Shown one piece after another: positions 27,326-35,043 of a stretch of DNA of 64,000 nucleotides. The stretch comes from Pedobacter frigiditerrae. GTDB taxonomy: Bacteria > Bacteroidota > Bacteroidia > Sphingobacteriales > Sphingobacteriaceae. Every line of letters begins with the position of its first letter. Position 1 is the stretch's first letter. The notes under the pieces were generated by a model. That model searched no databases. It worked only from the letters and a program-made list of their open reading frames with translations, and was not told where the DNA came from. The position numbers and the translations under genes are program-made. The stretch covers positions 124,001 to 188,000 of the forward strand of contig NZ_SJSK01000008.1 in NCBI RefSeq assembly GCF_004331645.1. Reading direction: 5' to 3'.

Positions 27326-27703
27326 TTACTTAATCTCAACTACAGCTCCAGCTTCTTCTAATTGTTTTTTCAAAGCTTCTGCTTCGTCTTTAGCAACACC
27401 AGTTTTTAATTCTTTTGGTGCACCATCAACTAAGTCTTTAGCTTCTTTCAAACCTAAACCAGTTAAGTCTTTCACTAATTTAACAACTGCTAATTTAGCA
27501 CCACCAGCTTCTTTCAATATTACATCGAAAGTAGTTTTTTCTTCAACTGCAGCAGCTTCGCCACCAGCAGCAGGACCTGCAACAGCAACCGCCGCAGCAG
27601 CTGGTTCGATACCATACTCGTCTTTTAAGATTTGAGCTAATTCGTTAACTTCTTTAACTGTTAAGTTTACCAATTGCTCAGCAAACGCTTTTAAATCTGC
27701 CAT
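27326..27703 (-). CDS. rplL: 50S ribosomal protein bL12 (L7/L12)
   Basis: The 125-residue stalk protein has an N-terminal dimerisation helix (LKAFAEQLVNLTVKEVNELAQIL), an Ala/Gly-rich hinge (about 35-52) and the C-terminal factor-binding domain (KTTFDVILKEAGGAKLAVVK, LGLKEAKDLVDGAPKELK). It recruits translational GTPases. It lies between rplJ and rpoB in the conserved operon. Confidence 0.98.
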   Translation of the reverse strand: MADLKAFAEQLVNLTVKEVNELAQILKDEYGIEPAAAAVAVAGPAAGGEAAAVEEKTTFDVILKEAGGAKLAVVKLVKDLTGLGLKEAKDLVDGAPKELKTGVAKDEAEALKKQLEEAGAVVEIK

Positions 27704-27767
27704 TTTATTAAGATTTTAAAAATTTACGTAAAAATATTTTTGTTTAATTCCGAACTTAAGGTGTTCG

Positions 27768-28289
27768 TTAACCTCTTTCTTGTAGTGTTTTAACAATACC
27801 TGCAATTTTGTTACCGCCAGATTGTAATGCCGAAACAACATTTTTAGCTGGTGATTGTAATAATCCAATGATTTCGCCAATAAGTTCTTCTCTTGATTTA
27901 AGACTTACTAATGCATCTAATTGGTTATCACCAACAAATATTGCTGTATCGATATAAGCACCTTTAAGCGCTGGTTTCGTTTCTTTACCTTTTCTTAGAG
28001 ATTTGATCAGCTTAGCTGGTGCATTTCCTACTTTTGAAAATAATAAAGCCGATTGACCTTTTAATGCTGCGTGTATCTCAGACGAGTCGCCTTCTAATCC
28101 ATCAATCGCAATTTTGATTAATGTATTTTTTGCAACTTTCATTTCGATACCACTTTCGAAACATTTGCGACGGATGTTATTTACTTTCTCAACAGATAAG
28201 CCTGACGTATCAGCAATGTAAAAATTGCCATACTCTTGCATTTTCTCTTGTAGAGCTAAAACTACTTCTTGTTTTTCTTCTCTGTTCAT
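27768..28289 (-). CDS. rplJ: 50S ribosomal protein uL10
   Basis: The 173-residue protein forms the base of the L7/L12 stalk. The rRNA-binding N-terminal half shows YIADTSGLSVEKVNNIRRKC and VAKNTLIKIA, and the C-terminal helix (NVVSALQSGGNKIAGIVKTL) binds L12 dimers. It starts two bases after the rplA stop, so no separate L10 leader can exist in the gap. Any autoregulation would have to act further upstream or through coupling. Confidence 0.98.
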   Translation of the reverse strand: MNREEKQEVVLALQEKMQEYGNFYIADTSGLSVEKVNNIRRKCFESGIEMKVAKNTLIKIAIDGLEGDSSEIHAALKGQSALLFSKVGNAPAKLIKSLRKGKETKPALKGAYIDTAIFVGDNQLDALVSLKSREELIGEIIGLLQSPAKNVVSALQSGGNKIAGIVKTLQERG

Positions 28290-28291
28290 AA

Positions 28292-28990
28292 TTAGATCCC
28301 CGCTACTGATTTAGTTTCGATTGCAATTCCAGGACTCATTGTAGAAGACACGTGAATGCTTTTAAAATAAGTTCCTTTTGCAGCAGAAGGTTTTAATTTT
28401 GAAATCGTTTGAAGTACTTCCAACGCGTTTTCATATATTTTCTCTGCTGAGAATGATACTTTTCCTATTGAAGCATGGATGATACCAGTTTTGTCAACTT
28501 TAAAATCAATCTTACCGCCTTTTACGTCAGTCACAGCTTTTCCAACTTCGTTGGTAACTGTACCTGATTTTGGGTTTGGCATAAGGTTACGTGGACCTAA
28601 AACGCGGCCCAGTTTACCTACTTTTGCCATACAAGCAGGAGTAGTGATAATAATGTCAACATCTGTCCAACCACCTTCAATCTTTGCCACATATTCGTCT
28701 AAACCTACGAAATCTGCACCTGCAGCTTTAGCCTCTTCTTCCTTATCAGGAGTACAAAGAACTAAAACACGTACAGTTTTACCTGTACCGTGAGGTAAAG
28801 TAGCTATACCACGTACCATTTGATTGGCTTTACGTGGATCTACACCTAAACTCACATCGATATCAACCGATGCATCAAATTTAGTTGTAGTAATCTCTTT
28901 TACCAAAGCAGCCGCATCCTGTAAAGAATACGATTTACCGATTTCTAGTTTAGCGTGTGCCAGTTTTTGATTTTTTGTTAATTTCGCCAC
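28292..28990 (-). CDS. rplA: 50S ribosomal protein uL1
   Basis: The 232-residue L1 stalk protein shows the rRNA-binding segments RGIATLPHGTGKTVRVLVL and GRVLGPRNLMPNPKSGTVT, which are diagnostic. In other bacteria L1 also represses its own operon by binding the rplK leader. It follows rplK by 23 bases. Confidence 0.98.
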   Translation of the reverse strand: MAKLTKNQKLAHAKLEIGKSYSLQDAAALVKEITTTKFDASVDIDVSLGVDPRKANQMVRGIATLPHGTGKTVRVLVLCTPDKEEEAKAAGADFVGLDEYVAKIEGGWTDVDIIITTPACMAKVGKLGRVLGPRNLMPNPKSGTVTNEVGKAVTDVKGGKIDFKVDKTGIIHASIGKVSFSAEKIYENALEVLQTISKLKPSAAKGTYFKSIHVSSTMSPGIAIETKSVAGI

Positions 28991-29013
28991 TGTTGTAAAC
29001 TGTTTTTTGTTAA

Positions 29014-29457
29014 TTAATTTGTCCAGGGTGCATCACCACTAACGATGATTCCCATACTGCGTGCTGTACCCGCTACCATTTTCATAGCAGATTCGATAGT
29101 GAATGAATTTAAATCAGTCATCTTATCTTCAGCAATTGACTTAACTTGATCCCAAGTCACCGAACCAACTTTCTTACGGTTGGGCTCAGCAGAACCACTC
29201 GTTAATTTAGTAGCTTCCAATAATTGGATAGCAACCGGAGGGGTTTTGATGATAAATTCGAAAGACTTGTCCACATATACAGTAATCACAACTGGTAATA
29301 CTTTACCTGGCTTATCTTGGGTACGAGCATTGAATTGTTTACAAAACTCCATAATATTAACACCTTTAGCACCTAATGCAGGTCCTACTGGTGGTGATGG
29401 GTTTGCAGCTCCGCCTTTGATTTGTAATTTAACAAGTGCGCCGACTTCTTTTGCCAT
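29014..29457 (-). CDS. rplK: 50S ribosomal protein uL11
   Basis: The 147-residue protein of the GTPase-associated centre shows the proline-rich N-terminal helix motif GGAANPSPPVGPALGAKGVNI and the C-terminal rRNA-binding domain with GTARSMGI. It is the first gene of the rplKAJL-rpoBC unit after a hairpin that separates it from nusG. A leader of about 145 bases is possible if the candidate -7 box at 29609-29616 is used. Confidence 0.98.
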   Translation of the reverse strand: MAKEVGALVKLQIKGGAANPSPPVGPALGAKGVNIMEFCKQFNARTQDKPGKVLPVVITVYVDKSFEFIIKTPPVAIQLLEATKLTSGSAEPNRKKVGSVTWDQVKSIAEDKMTDLNSFTIESAMKMVAGTARSMGIIVSGDAPWTN

Positions 29458-29601
29458 TTTCTGATTTGTTAATTGTAATACTCAATGTTAAATATTGGAA
29501 GCATGTAACATTTTGATATCCTATTGGGTATGAGAATTTGAGATATGAGAATTGAGACTACAGCCTCTTTTAACATGATAACCTAAACACATAAAACCAA
29601 A

Positions 29602-29635
29602 AGGACTGCAAAGATATGAATAATCTTGCAGTCCT
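29602..29635 (-). terminator. Hairpin between nusG and rplK, overlapping a -7 box
   Basis: A roughly 13-bp stem (AGGACTGCAA...TTGCAGTCCT with inner AGAT/ATCT and one bulged A) lies 25 bases past the nusG stop. On the minus strand it is followed by TTTTGGTTTT, a broken T run. Within it the minus strand reads TATCTTTG (29616-29609), an exact TAnnTTTG match, so the same DNA may end secE-nusG transcription and start the rplK operon. Confidence 0.55.
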
Positions 29636-29659
29636 CAAATATATTTTTTAAAATAAATT

Positions 29660-30202
29660 TTATTCCTTCTCTACTTGCATATAGTTAAGCTCTAGTGGAG
29701 TTTTACGTCCGAAGATTTTAACCATTACTTTCAATTTTTTCTTTTCTTCGTTAACCTCTTCAATAACTCCGGTAAACCCGTTAAATGGTCCGTCCATTAC
29801 TTTAACATTCTCACCAACATAATAGGCGATGTTCATTGTTTCAGCTTGTTGGCTCATTTCATCAACCTTACCTAGAATACGGTTAACTTCTGCTTGGCGC
29901 ATCGGAATTGCATTTCCGGCTTTGTCGCCTAAAAATCCAATTACACTATTTACACCTTTAATAACATGCTCTAACTCCCCATCAAGAATTGCTTCGATTA
30001 AAACATAACCAGGATAAAAGTTACGCTCCTTTGCAATTTTCTTTCCCTCTTTCATTTGATAGTATTTCTCCATCGGGATTAATACTTGAGGAACTAAATG
30101 AGAAAGACCTAAACGGCTAATTTCAGAATCTATGTACTGTTTTACTTTCTTCTCTTTACCACTTACCGCTCTAACTACATACCACTTTAACTGATCGTTC
30201 AT
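29660..30202 (-). CDS. nusG: Transcription termination/antitermination factor NusG
   Basis: The 180-residue protein has the NGN domain (WYVVRAVSGKEKKVKQYID, then RNFYPGYVLIEA) that binds the RNA polymerase clamp. The C-terminal KOW domain (GENVKVMDGPFNGFTGVIEE) contacts Rho or S10. It follows secE by 8 bases, the universal order. Confidence 0.98.
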   Translation of the reverse strand: MNDQLKWYVVRAVSGKEKKVKQYIDSEISRLGLSHLVPQVLIPMEKYYQMKEGKKIAKERNFYPGYVLIEAILDGELEHVIKGVNSVIGFLGDKAGNAIPMRQAEVNRILGKVDEMSQQAETMNIAYYVGENVKVMDGPFNGFTGVIEEVNEEKKKLKVMVKIFGRKTPLELNYMQVEKE

Positions 30203-30210
30203 CTAGTATT

Positions 30211-30408
30211 CTATTTAGAAAGTGAATTATAAAAAGTTTCTAATATATAATTAGCTCCTTTGTCCATTGCAAATACAACTAATGCAATAATTAATGATGC
30301 TACCAAAACCAATACTGCAGAATTTTGCAAATCTCCCCAAGTAGGCCAAGTTACCTTCTGGGTCATTTCTTCGTATGATTCTTTAATAAATTGAACTACA
30401 CCAGCCAT
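30211..30408 (-). CDS. secE: Preprotein translocase subunit SecE
   Basis: The 65-residue single-span SecE has an amphipathic segment (VQFIKESYEEMTQKVTWPTW) with the conserved K-V-T-WP motif, then one transmembrane helix (about 33-53). It stabilises the SecYEG channel. It sits between tRNA-Trp and nusG as in most Bacteroidota. Confidence 0.97.
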   Translation of the reverse strand: MAGVVQFIKESYEEMTQKVTWPTWGDLQNSAVLVLVASLIIALVVFAMDKGANYILETFYNSLSK

Positions 30409-30425
30409 ATTATATCTTTTAAAAG

Positions 30426-30496
30426 CACGGGAACAAGGATTCGAACCCTGATCAAAGGTTTTGGAGACCTCTATTCTACCATTGAACTATTCCCGT
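30426..30496 (-). tRNA. tRNA-Trp (CCA)
   Basis: A 71-base cloverleaf with acceptor ACGGGAA/TTCCCGT, discriminator G, anticodon stem GAGGT/ACCTT and loop CTCCAAA giving anticodon CCA (plus strand 30462-30464). The T loop is TTCGAAT. The 3' CCA is not encoded. It lies between tuf and secE. Confidence 0.97.
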
Positions 30497-30499
30497 AGA

Positions 30500-30541
30500 C
30501 ACAATTAGCTAATCAGCGAATTTGCTAATTAGCTAATTGTG
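30500..30541 (-). promoter_or_regulatory. Perfect 14-bp hairpin between tuf and tRNA-Trp
   Basis: CACAATTAGCTAAT pairs with ATTAGCTAATTGTG, with an inner AGC/GCT pairing. There is no T run on the minus strand before the tRNA, so it is more likely an RNA-processing structure or weak attenuator than a terminator. Confidence 0.55.
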
Positions 30542-30560
30542 ATATTTGAAGGGCTAACCC

Positions 30561-31748
30561 TTATTTTACAATTTCAGTTACCTGACCAGCACCTACAGTT
30601 CTACCACCTTCACGGATAGCGAAACGTAGACCTTTTTCCATTGCGATAGGAGAAATCAATTTTACAGAGATTGTAACGTTATCACCTGGCATTACCATTT
30701 CAGTTCCTTCAGCTAATGAAATTTCACCAGTTACATCTGTGGTACGGAAATAGAATTGTGGACGGTATTTGTTAAAAAATGGAGTGTGACGTCCACCTTC
30801 TGCTTTTGATAATACATAGATCTCAGCTTTAAAATCAGCGTGAGGAGTTACTGAACCTGGTTTACAAATTACCATACCACGTTTGATATCAGTTTTCTCA
30901 ATACCACGTAATAATAAACCTACGTTATCACCTGCTTCACCGTAATCTAGGATCTTACGGAACATCTCAACTCCAGTTACTGTAGATTTTAAGTTCTCAG
31001 CACCCATACCTAAGATTTCAACTGGATCACCAGAGTTGATTACACCACGCTCAATACGACCAGTTGCAACAGTACCACGACCAGTGATAGAGAATACATC
31101 TTCAACAGGCATTAAGAATGGAAGTTCAGTTAAACGTGGAGGAATTGGAATGTAGCTATCTACAGCATCCATTAATTCCATAATTTTTGCTACCCATTTA
31201 GCATCACCGTTCAAGCCACCAAGAGCTGAACCTTGAATTACAGGAATATCATCACCAGGGAAATCATAGAAAGATAATAATTCACGAACTTCCATCTCTA
31301 CTAATTCTAGTAATTCTGGATCATCCACCATATCAACTTTGTTCATGAAAACAACTAATGAAGGAACACCTACCTGACGAGCCAATAGAATGTGCTCGCG
31401 AGTTTGTGGCATTGGACCATCTGTAGCTGCTACCACAATGATAGCACCATCCATTTGAGCCGCACCAGTAACCATGTTTTTCACATAATCCGCGTGACCT
31501 GGACAGTCAACGTGGGCATAGTGACGGTTAGCTGTTGAATACTCAACGTGAGCCGTGTTAATTGTGATACCTCTTTCTTTTTCCTCTGGAGCAGAGTCAA
31601 TCGAATCAAATGAACGCGCCTCAGATAAACCAGCATCAGATAACACTTTAGTGATAGCTGCTGTTAAGGTTGTTTTACCGTGGTCAACGTGACCGATAGT
31701 GCCGATATTTAAGTGCGGCTTGCTGCGGTCAAACTTTTCTTTTGCCAT
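30561..31748 (-). CDS. tuf: Elongation factor Tu
   Basis: The 395-residue GTPase delivers aminoacyl-tRNA to the ribosome. G motifs are visible: GHVDHGKT (G1), RGITINTAHVEY (switch I), DCPGHADY (G3), NKVD (G4) and GSAL (G5). The C-terminal domain ends GRTVGAGQVTEIVK. Four tRNA genes precede it in the same orientation and tRNA-Trp follows, so one long transcript that is processed into tRNAs and mRNA is likely. Confidence 0.99.
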   Translation of the reverse strand: MAKEKFDRSKPHLNIGTIGHVDHGKTTLTAAITKVLSDAGLSEARSFDSIDSAPEEKERGITINTAHVEYSTANRHYAHVDCPGHADYVKNMVTGAAQMDGAIIVVAATDGPMPQTREHILLARQVGVPSLVVFMNKVDMVDDPELLELVEMEVRELLSFYDFPGDDIPVIQGSALGGLNGDAKWVAKIMELMDAVDSYIPIPPRLTELPFLMPVEDVFSITGRGTVATGRIERGVINSGDPVEILGMGAENLKSTVTGVEMFRKILDYGEAGDNVGLLLRGIEKTDIKRGMVICKPGSVTPHADFKAEIYVLSKAEGGRHTPFFNKYRPQFYFRTTDVTGEISLAEGTEMVMPGDNVTISVKLISPIAMEKGLRFAIREGGRTVGAGQVTEIVK

Positions 31749-31878
31749 GTTTTTATACTTATTAGTAGGTTAACTTTTTTATTTATTTATTGTTTTGATA
31801 CAATTTCAATACAAAAAACCTTGCTCATTCTGCATTTTAAACAGATTTAACAAAGTATTTATTCTTTATTCTTTTTAG

Positions 31879-31950
<72 letters not shown>

Positions 31951-32030
31951 TTTTTTAGTTTTCAGTAACCAATTTTCAGTTTTCAGTTCAAACTGTCAAC
32001 TGTTAACCGCCAACTGCTCACTCTTTTAAG

Positions 32031-32103
32031 AGCGGAAGACGAGGTTCGAACTCGCGACCTATAGCTTGGAAGGCTATCGCTCTACCAACTGAGCTACTTC
32101 CGC
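32031..32103 (-). tRNA. tRNA-Gly (TCC)
   Basis: A 73-base cloverleaf: acceptor GCGGAAG/CTTCCGC, anticodon stem ATAGC/GCTAT with loop CTTCCAA, so anticodon TCC. The T arm is GCGAG-TTCGAAC-CTCGT. CCA is not encoded. Confidence 0.96.
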
Positions 32104-32188
32104 TTTTTGATTTACAATTTTTGATTTACGAATTACAATTGAAATCTATCAATCCAAAATCGTTAATCTACAATCTAAAATCAGATTG

Positions 32189-32271
32189 TGGGGGGAGAAG
32201 GATTCGAACCTTCGAAATCTTGCGATAACAGAGTTACAGTCTGTCCCATTTGGCCGCTCTGGAATCCCCCC
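32189..32271 (-). tRNA. tRNA-Tyr (GTA)
   Basis: An 83-base class II tRNA with a long variable arm. The acceptor is GGGGGGA/TCCCCCC with discriminator A; the anticodon stem is ACAGA/TCTGT with loop CTGTAAC, so anticodon GTA. The T arm is GAAGG-TTCGAAT-CCTTC. Confidence 0.96.
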
Positions 32272-32358
32272 GCTTTTTATTTTAGATTTTAGATTTACGA
32301 ATTATGACTGAACTTGCGCTCAATCTAAAGTCGAAAATTTACCATCGTAAATAAAAAG

Positions 32359-32431
<73 letters not shown>

Positions 32432-32457
32432 TTTTATACTTTTTTTTTAATGTGGCG

Positions 32458-32465
32458 CAAATATA
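32458..32465 (-). promoter_or_regulatory. Promoter -7 box for the tRNA-tuf operon
   Basis: The minus strand reads TATATTTG followed by GCGCC, an exact TAnnTTTG match 27 bases before the first tRNA. No clear -33 TTTG is seen at the usual spacing. The GC block just after the box resembles a stringent-control discriminator, but this is only an inference. Confidence 0.55.
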
Positions 32466-32611
32466 TAAAAAATTGTGTTTTTATATAATCGAACTAACAT
32501 TTTTTTATTTTTTAACTTTTCACAGAACAACCCGTTTCTACTCCGAAGCAATGCCCCTTCCGAAATGGAATGCAAATCTACAATAATTAATCTTTGAAAA
32601 AAATTTATTTT

Positions 32612-32642
32612 AAAAAAAAATTGACGGAATACTTTCCGTCAA
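32612..32642 (-). terminator. Terminator of hpf
   Basis: TTGACGGAA pairs perfectly with TTCCGTCAA around a 4-base loop, and on the minus strand a run of nine T follows. It lies about 33 bases after the hpf stop. Confidence 0.9.
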
Positions 32643-32674
32643 TTCTTATATAATTCAATGTTAAAAATATCTAC

Positions 32675-33022
32675 TTAATAATCAGATACTTCATCTGCAT
32701 TTAAAAGCGCTTTATGCTCGCTTAATTTTGCTCTTGTTTTATCTTTATGCTTGGTAATTTGTTTTTTTAGTGATTCGATAGCCAAATCTGTAGCCTCTTC
32801 GAATGATTTGCATTGCTCTTTTGCAAATAATGTACCTCCAGGAACCATTAATTTTATTTCTGATATCTTATTTTCTTCGTCTTCTACATTTTCGAGTTTC
32901 AAATAAACCTCGCCCCCTATGATTTGGTCAAAGAATAAATCTAACTTATCTACTTTTTTCTGAATGAAATCTAATAATTTCTTGTCCGCATTGAAATGGA
33001 TCGACTGTACTCTAATTTTCAT
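32675..33022 (-). CDS. hpf: Ribosome hibernation-promoting factor (short HPF/RaiA family)
   Basis: The 115-residue protein begins MKIRVQSIHFNADKKLLDFI and continues KVDKLDLFFDQIIGGEVYLK and KEQCKSFEEATDLAIESLKKQITKHKDK, the RaiA/HPF fold. It lacks the C-terminal dimerisation domain of long HPF. The family binds the 30S A/P-site region and stops translation in stationary phase. Its start is preceded by AAGGAGG with 4 spacer bases (33033-33027), an unusually strong Shine-Dalgarno for this window. It lies 13 bases downstream of xerC. Confidence 0.92.
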   Translation of the reverse strand: MKIRVQSIHFNADKKLLDFIQKKVDKLDLFFDQIIGGEVYLKLENVEDEENKISEIKLMVPGGTLFAKEQCKSFEEATDLAIESLKKQITKHKDKTRAKLSEHKALLNADEVSDY

Positions 33023-33026
33023 TTTT

Positions 33027-33033
33027 CCTCCTT
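33027..33033 (-). promoter_or_regulatory. Strong Shine-Dalgarno of hpf
   Basis: The minus strand reads AAGGAGG followed by AAAA and the ATG at 33022. Most other starts in the window (rplL, tuf, secE, rpsT and others) show no such sequence. Confidence 0.75.
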
Positions 33034-33035
33034 TT

Positions 33036-33920
33036 TTATGCCTTTGGATGGGCTTGTTTATATATAGTTTTTAAACGTTCTACTGAATTGTGTGTATAAA
33101 CTTGTGTTGCAGCTAAGCTTGAGTGCCCCAACAACTCTTTAATCGAATTTAGATCTGCGCCTCTATTCAATAAACTAGTTGCAAAAGAGTGCCTCAAAAC
33201 ATGGGGACTTTTTTTATCTTGGGTTGATATTAATGTCAAATAACTAGTTACTATCCTATATATTAATTTGGGATAGGCTGGGGCGCCAGGATTGCTAACG
33301 ATTAAGGTAGTGCTTTTGTTATCAAATTTTTGCAATGATTTTAATTCAATGTAATTTTTTATTTGAATGACCAATTCACTATGCAATGGGATAATACGTT
33401 CTTTATTCCTCTTGCCCAGCACTTTAATGGTTGCCTCGTAAAAATTCACATCAGTTTCTTTTAAAAGTAACAATTCTGCTAAACGAACGCCAGTACCAAA
33501 AAGCATTTCTAATACCAATTTGTCTCTTTGACTAGAGAAACTTTCATCAAAGCTATCTAACCCATCTAACAGCAAATCCATTTTAGCATCTTCAATAAAC
33601 ACGGGCAATCGTTTTGGCACTTTAGGTGCCTTAATTAATAACATTGGATTTTTCTTTAACGCTTGCTCTCGTAAAAGATATTTGTAGAAACTACGAAGAG
33701 ATGATATTTTTCGTCCAATTGCATTTTCAGAAATTTTCAAGTCCATTAAAGAAACCACAAAACTTCTAACTTGTGGTGTTTGAGCTGAGATGAGATCAGT
33801 TTCAAATTCCTCTTGCAAAAACTTCTCGAATTGTAATAGATCAGTATGATATGACTTTACAGTATGTGGAGAATAACGCTTCTCATGTTGCAAATAGGTT
33901 AAAAAACTACTAATAAGCAT
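33036..33920 (-). CDS. xerC: XerC/D-type tyrosine recombinase
   Basis: The 294-residue recombinase has an N-terminal SAM-like core-binding domain (FLTYLQHEKRYSPHTVKSYH) and a C-terminal catalytic domain. The active-site residues are visible: Arg in GTGVRLAELLLL, Lys in KVLGKRNKERIIPL, HVLRHSFA, GHSSLAATQVYTH with His and the nucleophilic Tyr. Xer recombinases resolve chromosome dimers at dif. The neighbours (rpsU, hpf, tRNA-tuf) are the common Bacteroidota setting, so this is housekeeping rather than a phage or transposon integrase. The choice between XerC and XerD cannot be settled here. Confidence 0.88.
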   Translation of the reverse strand: MLISSFLTYLQHEKRYSPHTVKSYHTDLLQFEKFLQEEFETDLISAQTPQVRSFVVSLMDLKISENAIGRKISSLRSFYKYLLREQALKKNPMLLIKAPKVPKRLPVFIEDAKMDLLLDGLDSFDESFSSQRDKLVLEMLFGTGVRLAELLLLKETDVNFYEATIKVLGKRNKERIIPLHSELVIQIKNYIELKSLQKFDNKSTTLIVSNPGAPAYPKLIYRIVTSYLTLISTQDKKSPHVLRHSFATSLLNRGADLNSIKELLGHSSLAATQVYTHNSVERLKTIYKQAHPKA

Positions 33921-33984
33921 AGGCCTTATTCGTTATTCAATATTTGTCAATATACAAAAAAATGAATTGCAAATTATTTTTTTC

Positions 33985-34020
33985 AAAAAAAAAGTCCCAA
34001 CTAAACGTCGAGACTTTTTT
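33985..34020 (-). terminator. Terminator of rpsU
   Basis: An 11-bp stem with two or three G-T pairs (minus strand AAAAGTCTCGA with TTGGGACTTTT) is followed by a T run of about nine. It lies 21 bases after the rpsU stop and separates rpsU from xerC. Confidence 0.75.
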
Positions 34021-34040
34021 ATCTATTAAACAAGTTAAAA

Positions 34041-34235
34041 CTATAAAGTTCCTTCTTGGTTCATGTTCTGAATGTAAACAGCATGTTTGATTTCTGTACG
34101 ACGAGCAACAGATTTTTTCTCGTATGCCTGACGACTACGTAGTTCTCTCAATACACCAGTTTTTTCAAACTTTTTCTTGAAACGTTTAAGCGCTTTATCT
34201 AATGATTCGCCGTCTTTAATGTTAATAATGATCAT
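34041..34235 (-). CDS. rpsU: 30S ribosomal protein bS21
   Basis: The 64-residue basic protein starts MIIINIKDGESLDKALKRFK and continues RSRQAYEKKSVARRTE, typical of bS21. In Bacteroidota bS21 is reported to help hide the anti-Shine-Dalgarno end of 16S rRNA, which explains SD-less translation in this phylum. Its own start is preceded by GAGGAGGT, which suggests translation by ribosomes lacking bS21, that is, autoregulation. A perfect -7 box lies at 34296-34289. Confidence 0.97.
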   Translation of the reverse strand: MIIINIKDGESLDKALKRFKKKFEKTGVLRELRSRQAYEKKSVARRTEIKHAVYIQNMNQEGTL

Positions 34236-34245
34236 AACGTAGAAA

Positions 34246-34256
34246 TACCTCCTCTC
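34246..34256 (-). promoter_or_regulatory. Extended Shine-Dalgarno of rpsU
   Basis: The minus strand reads GAGAGGAGGTA with AGGAGG at 34253-34248, 12 bases before the ATG at 34235. The spacing is slightly long. Published work on Flavobacterium reports that rpsU carries an SD in a genus where SDs are rare and that bS21 controls its own synthesis; this copy fits that model. Confidence 0.75.
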
Positions 34257-34288
34257 GATGTGTTTAATGTTCCCTGTTATTGGGGTTG

Positions 34289-34296
34289 CAAATGTA
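34289..34296 (-). promoter_or_regulatory. Promoter -7 box of rpsU
   Basis: The minus strand reads TACATTTG, an exact TAnnTTTG match, giving a leader of about 45 bases that includes the Shine-Dalgarno. Confidence 0.55.
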
Positions 34297-34371
34297 GGTA
34301 AAATATTGAAAATTAGAAAGGTTTTTATAAATATTTTTATAAATGTACTGTAGAGAGATTTAAAATGACCT

Positions 34372-34407
34372 AACCGTTAATGTCAGCTTAAGTTGGCATT
34401 AAAATGG
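34372..34407. promoter_or_regulatory. Imperfect palindrome upstream of the 128-residue protein gene
   Basis: TTAATGTCAGC pairs with GTTGGCATTAA (two G-T pairs) around TTAA, flanked by ACC/GGT. It lies between the divergent rpsU and the gene at 34470. It could be an operator or an RNA hairpin. Confidence 0.35.
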
Positions 34408-34469
34408 TTTGCCATTATTGATATTAATCTATTATTGTTTACTACTTTTAAATACCTAAGAAACACATC

Positions 34470-34856
34470 ATGACAATCGGAAAAAAAATTATTGCCTACA
34501 GCACAATAGTTGTTGTACTCATTTTAAGCATCGTTATTTATTATCGTTATTACTTTGTGTTTGGAGAAGGCGTAAAAGCTGGCGAACTAAATTACATTGT
34601 AAAAAAGGGTTACTTGTTTAAAACCTATGAAGGAAAAATTATTCAAGTAGGTTTAAAATCTAGAACCACTGGAAATGTACAATCTAATGAGTTTGAATTC
34701 TCGGTAGGCAACGAAGAGGTCGCCGACAAGATGATGGCAAATAGTGGTAAAATGTTCGAGTTACATTATAAAGAATACAAAGGTGCTCTGCCATGGAGGG
34801 GGTTTAAGGCCTATGTGGTTGATAGCATCGTATCTATAAGGGAACCTTTGCCTTAA
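34470..34856 (+). CDS. Small membrane-anchored protein of unknown function
   Basis: The 128-residue protein has one N-terminal hydrophobic helix (about residues 7-30, ending YRYYFVFGEG). The soluble part contains GELNYIVKKGYLFKTYEGKI, EFEFSVGNEEVADKM and HYKEYKGALPWRGFKAYVVDS. Similar short proteins are conserved in Bacteroidota, with no established function. The helix with few positive residues before it suggests an exported or inner-membrane-anchored domain. It stands alone between rpsU and the SusD gene. Confidence 0.72.
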   Translation: MTIGKKIIAYSTIVVVLILSIVIYYRYYFVFGEGVKAGELNYIVKKGYLFKTYEGKIIQVGLKSRTTGNVQSNEFEFSVGNEEVADKMMANSGKMFELHYKEYKGALPWRGFKAYVVDSIVSIREPLP

Positions 34857-34996
34857 ACGAAAACATACATACGTAATTCGAAGCTGTTTCTATTGCAGTT
34901 TTAACCTCTAATTACCATTGGAACATTTATATGCAGTCTTGAGTTATCGTGAAATTTGCCGTATCAAACAAAGCATCATCTATGGCAATTAAATAA

Positions 34997-35023
34997 AAGT
35001 GCCCCGGAAAATTCGGGGCACTT
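34997..35023 (-). terminator. Terminator of the SusC/SusD operon
   Basis: AAGTGCCCCG pairs with CGGGGCACTT around a 7-base loop; the minus strand continues TTATTT. It lies 21 bases after the SusD stop. Confidence 0.85.
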
Positions 35024-35043
35024 CATTAAACGTAAATCTAGAA

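Noticed and set aside
27216..27635. 139-codon plus-strand frame opposite rplL
   Set aside because: It is the antisense of the Ala-rich rplL gene, which is certain. Codon bias of rplL creates the open frame.
33036..33920. Tyrosine recombinase as a phage or transposon integrase
   Set aside because: The neighbours rpsU, hpf and tRNA-tuf are the usual housekeeping setting of XerC/D in Bacteroidota, and no attachment repeats or cargo are present.
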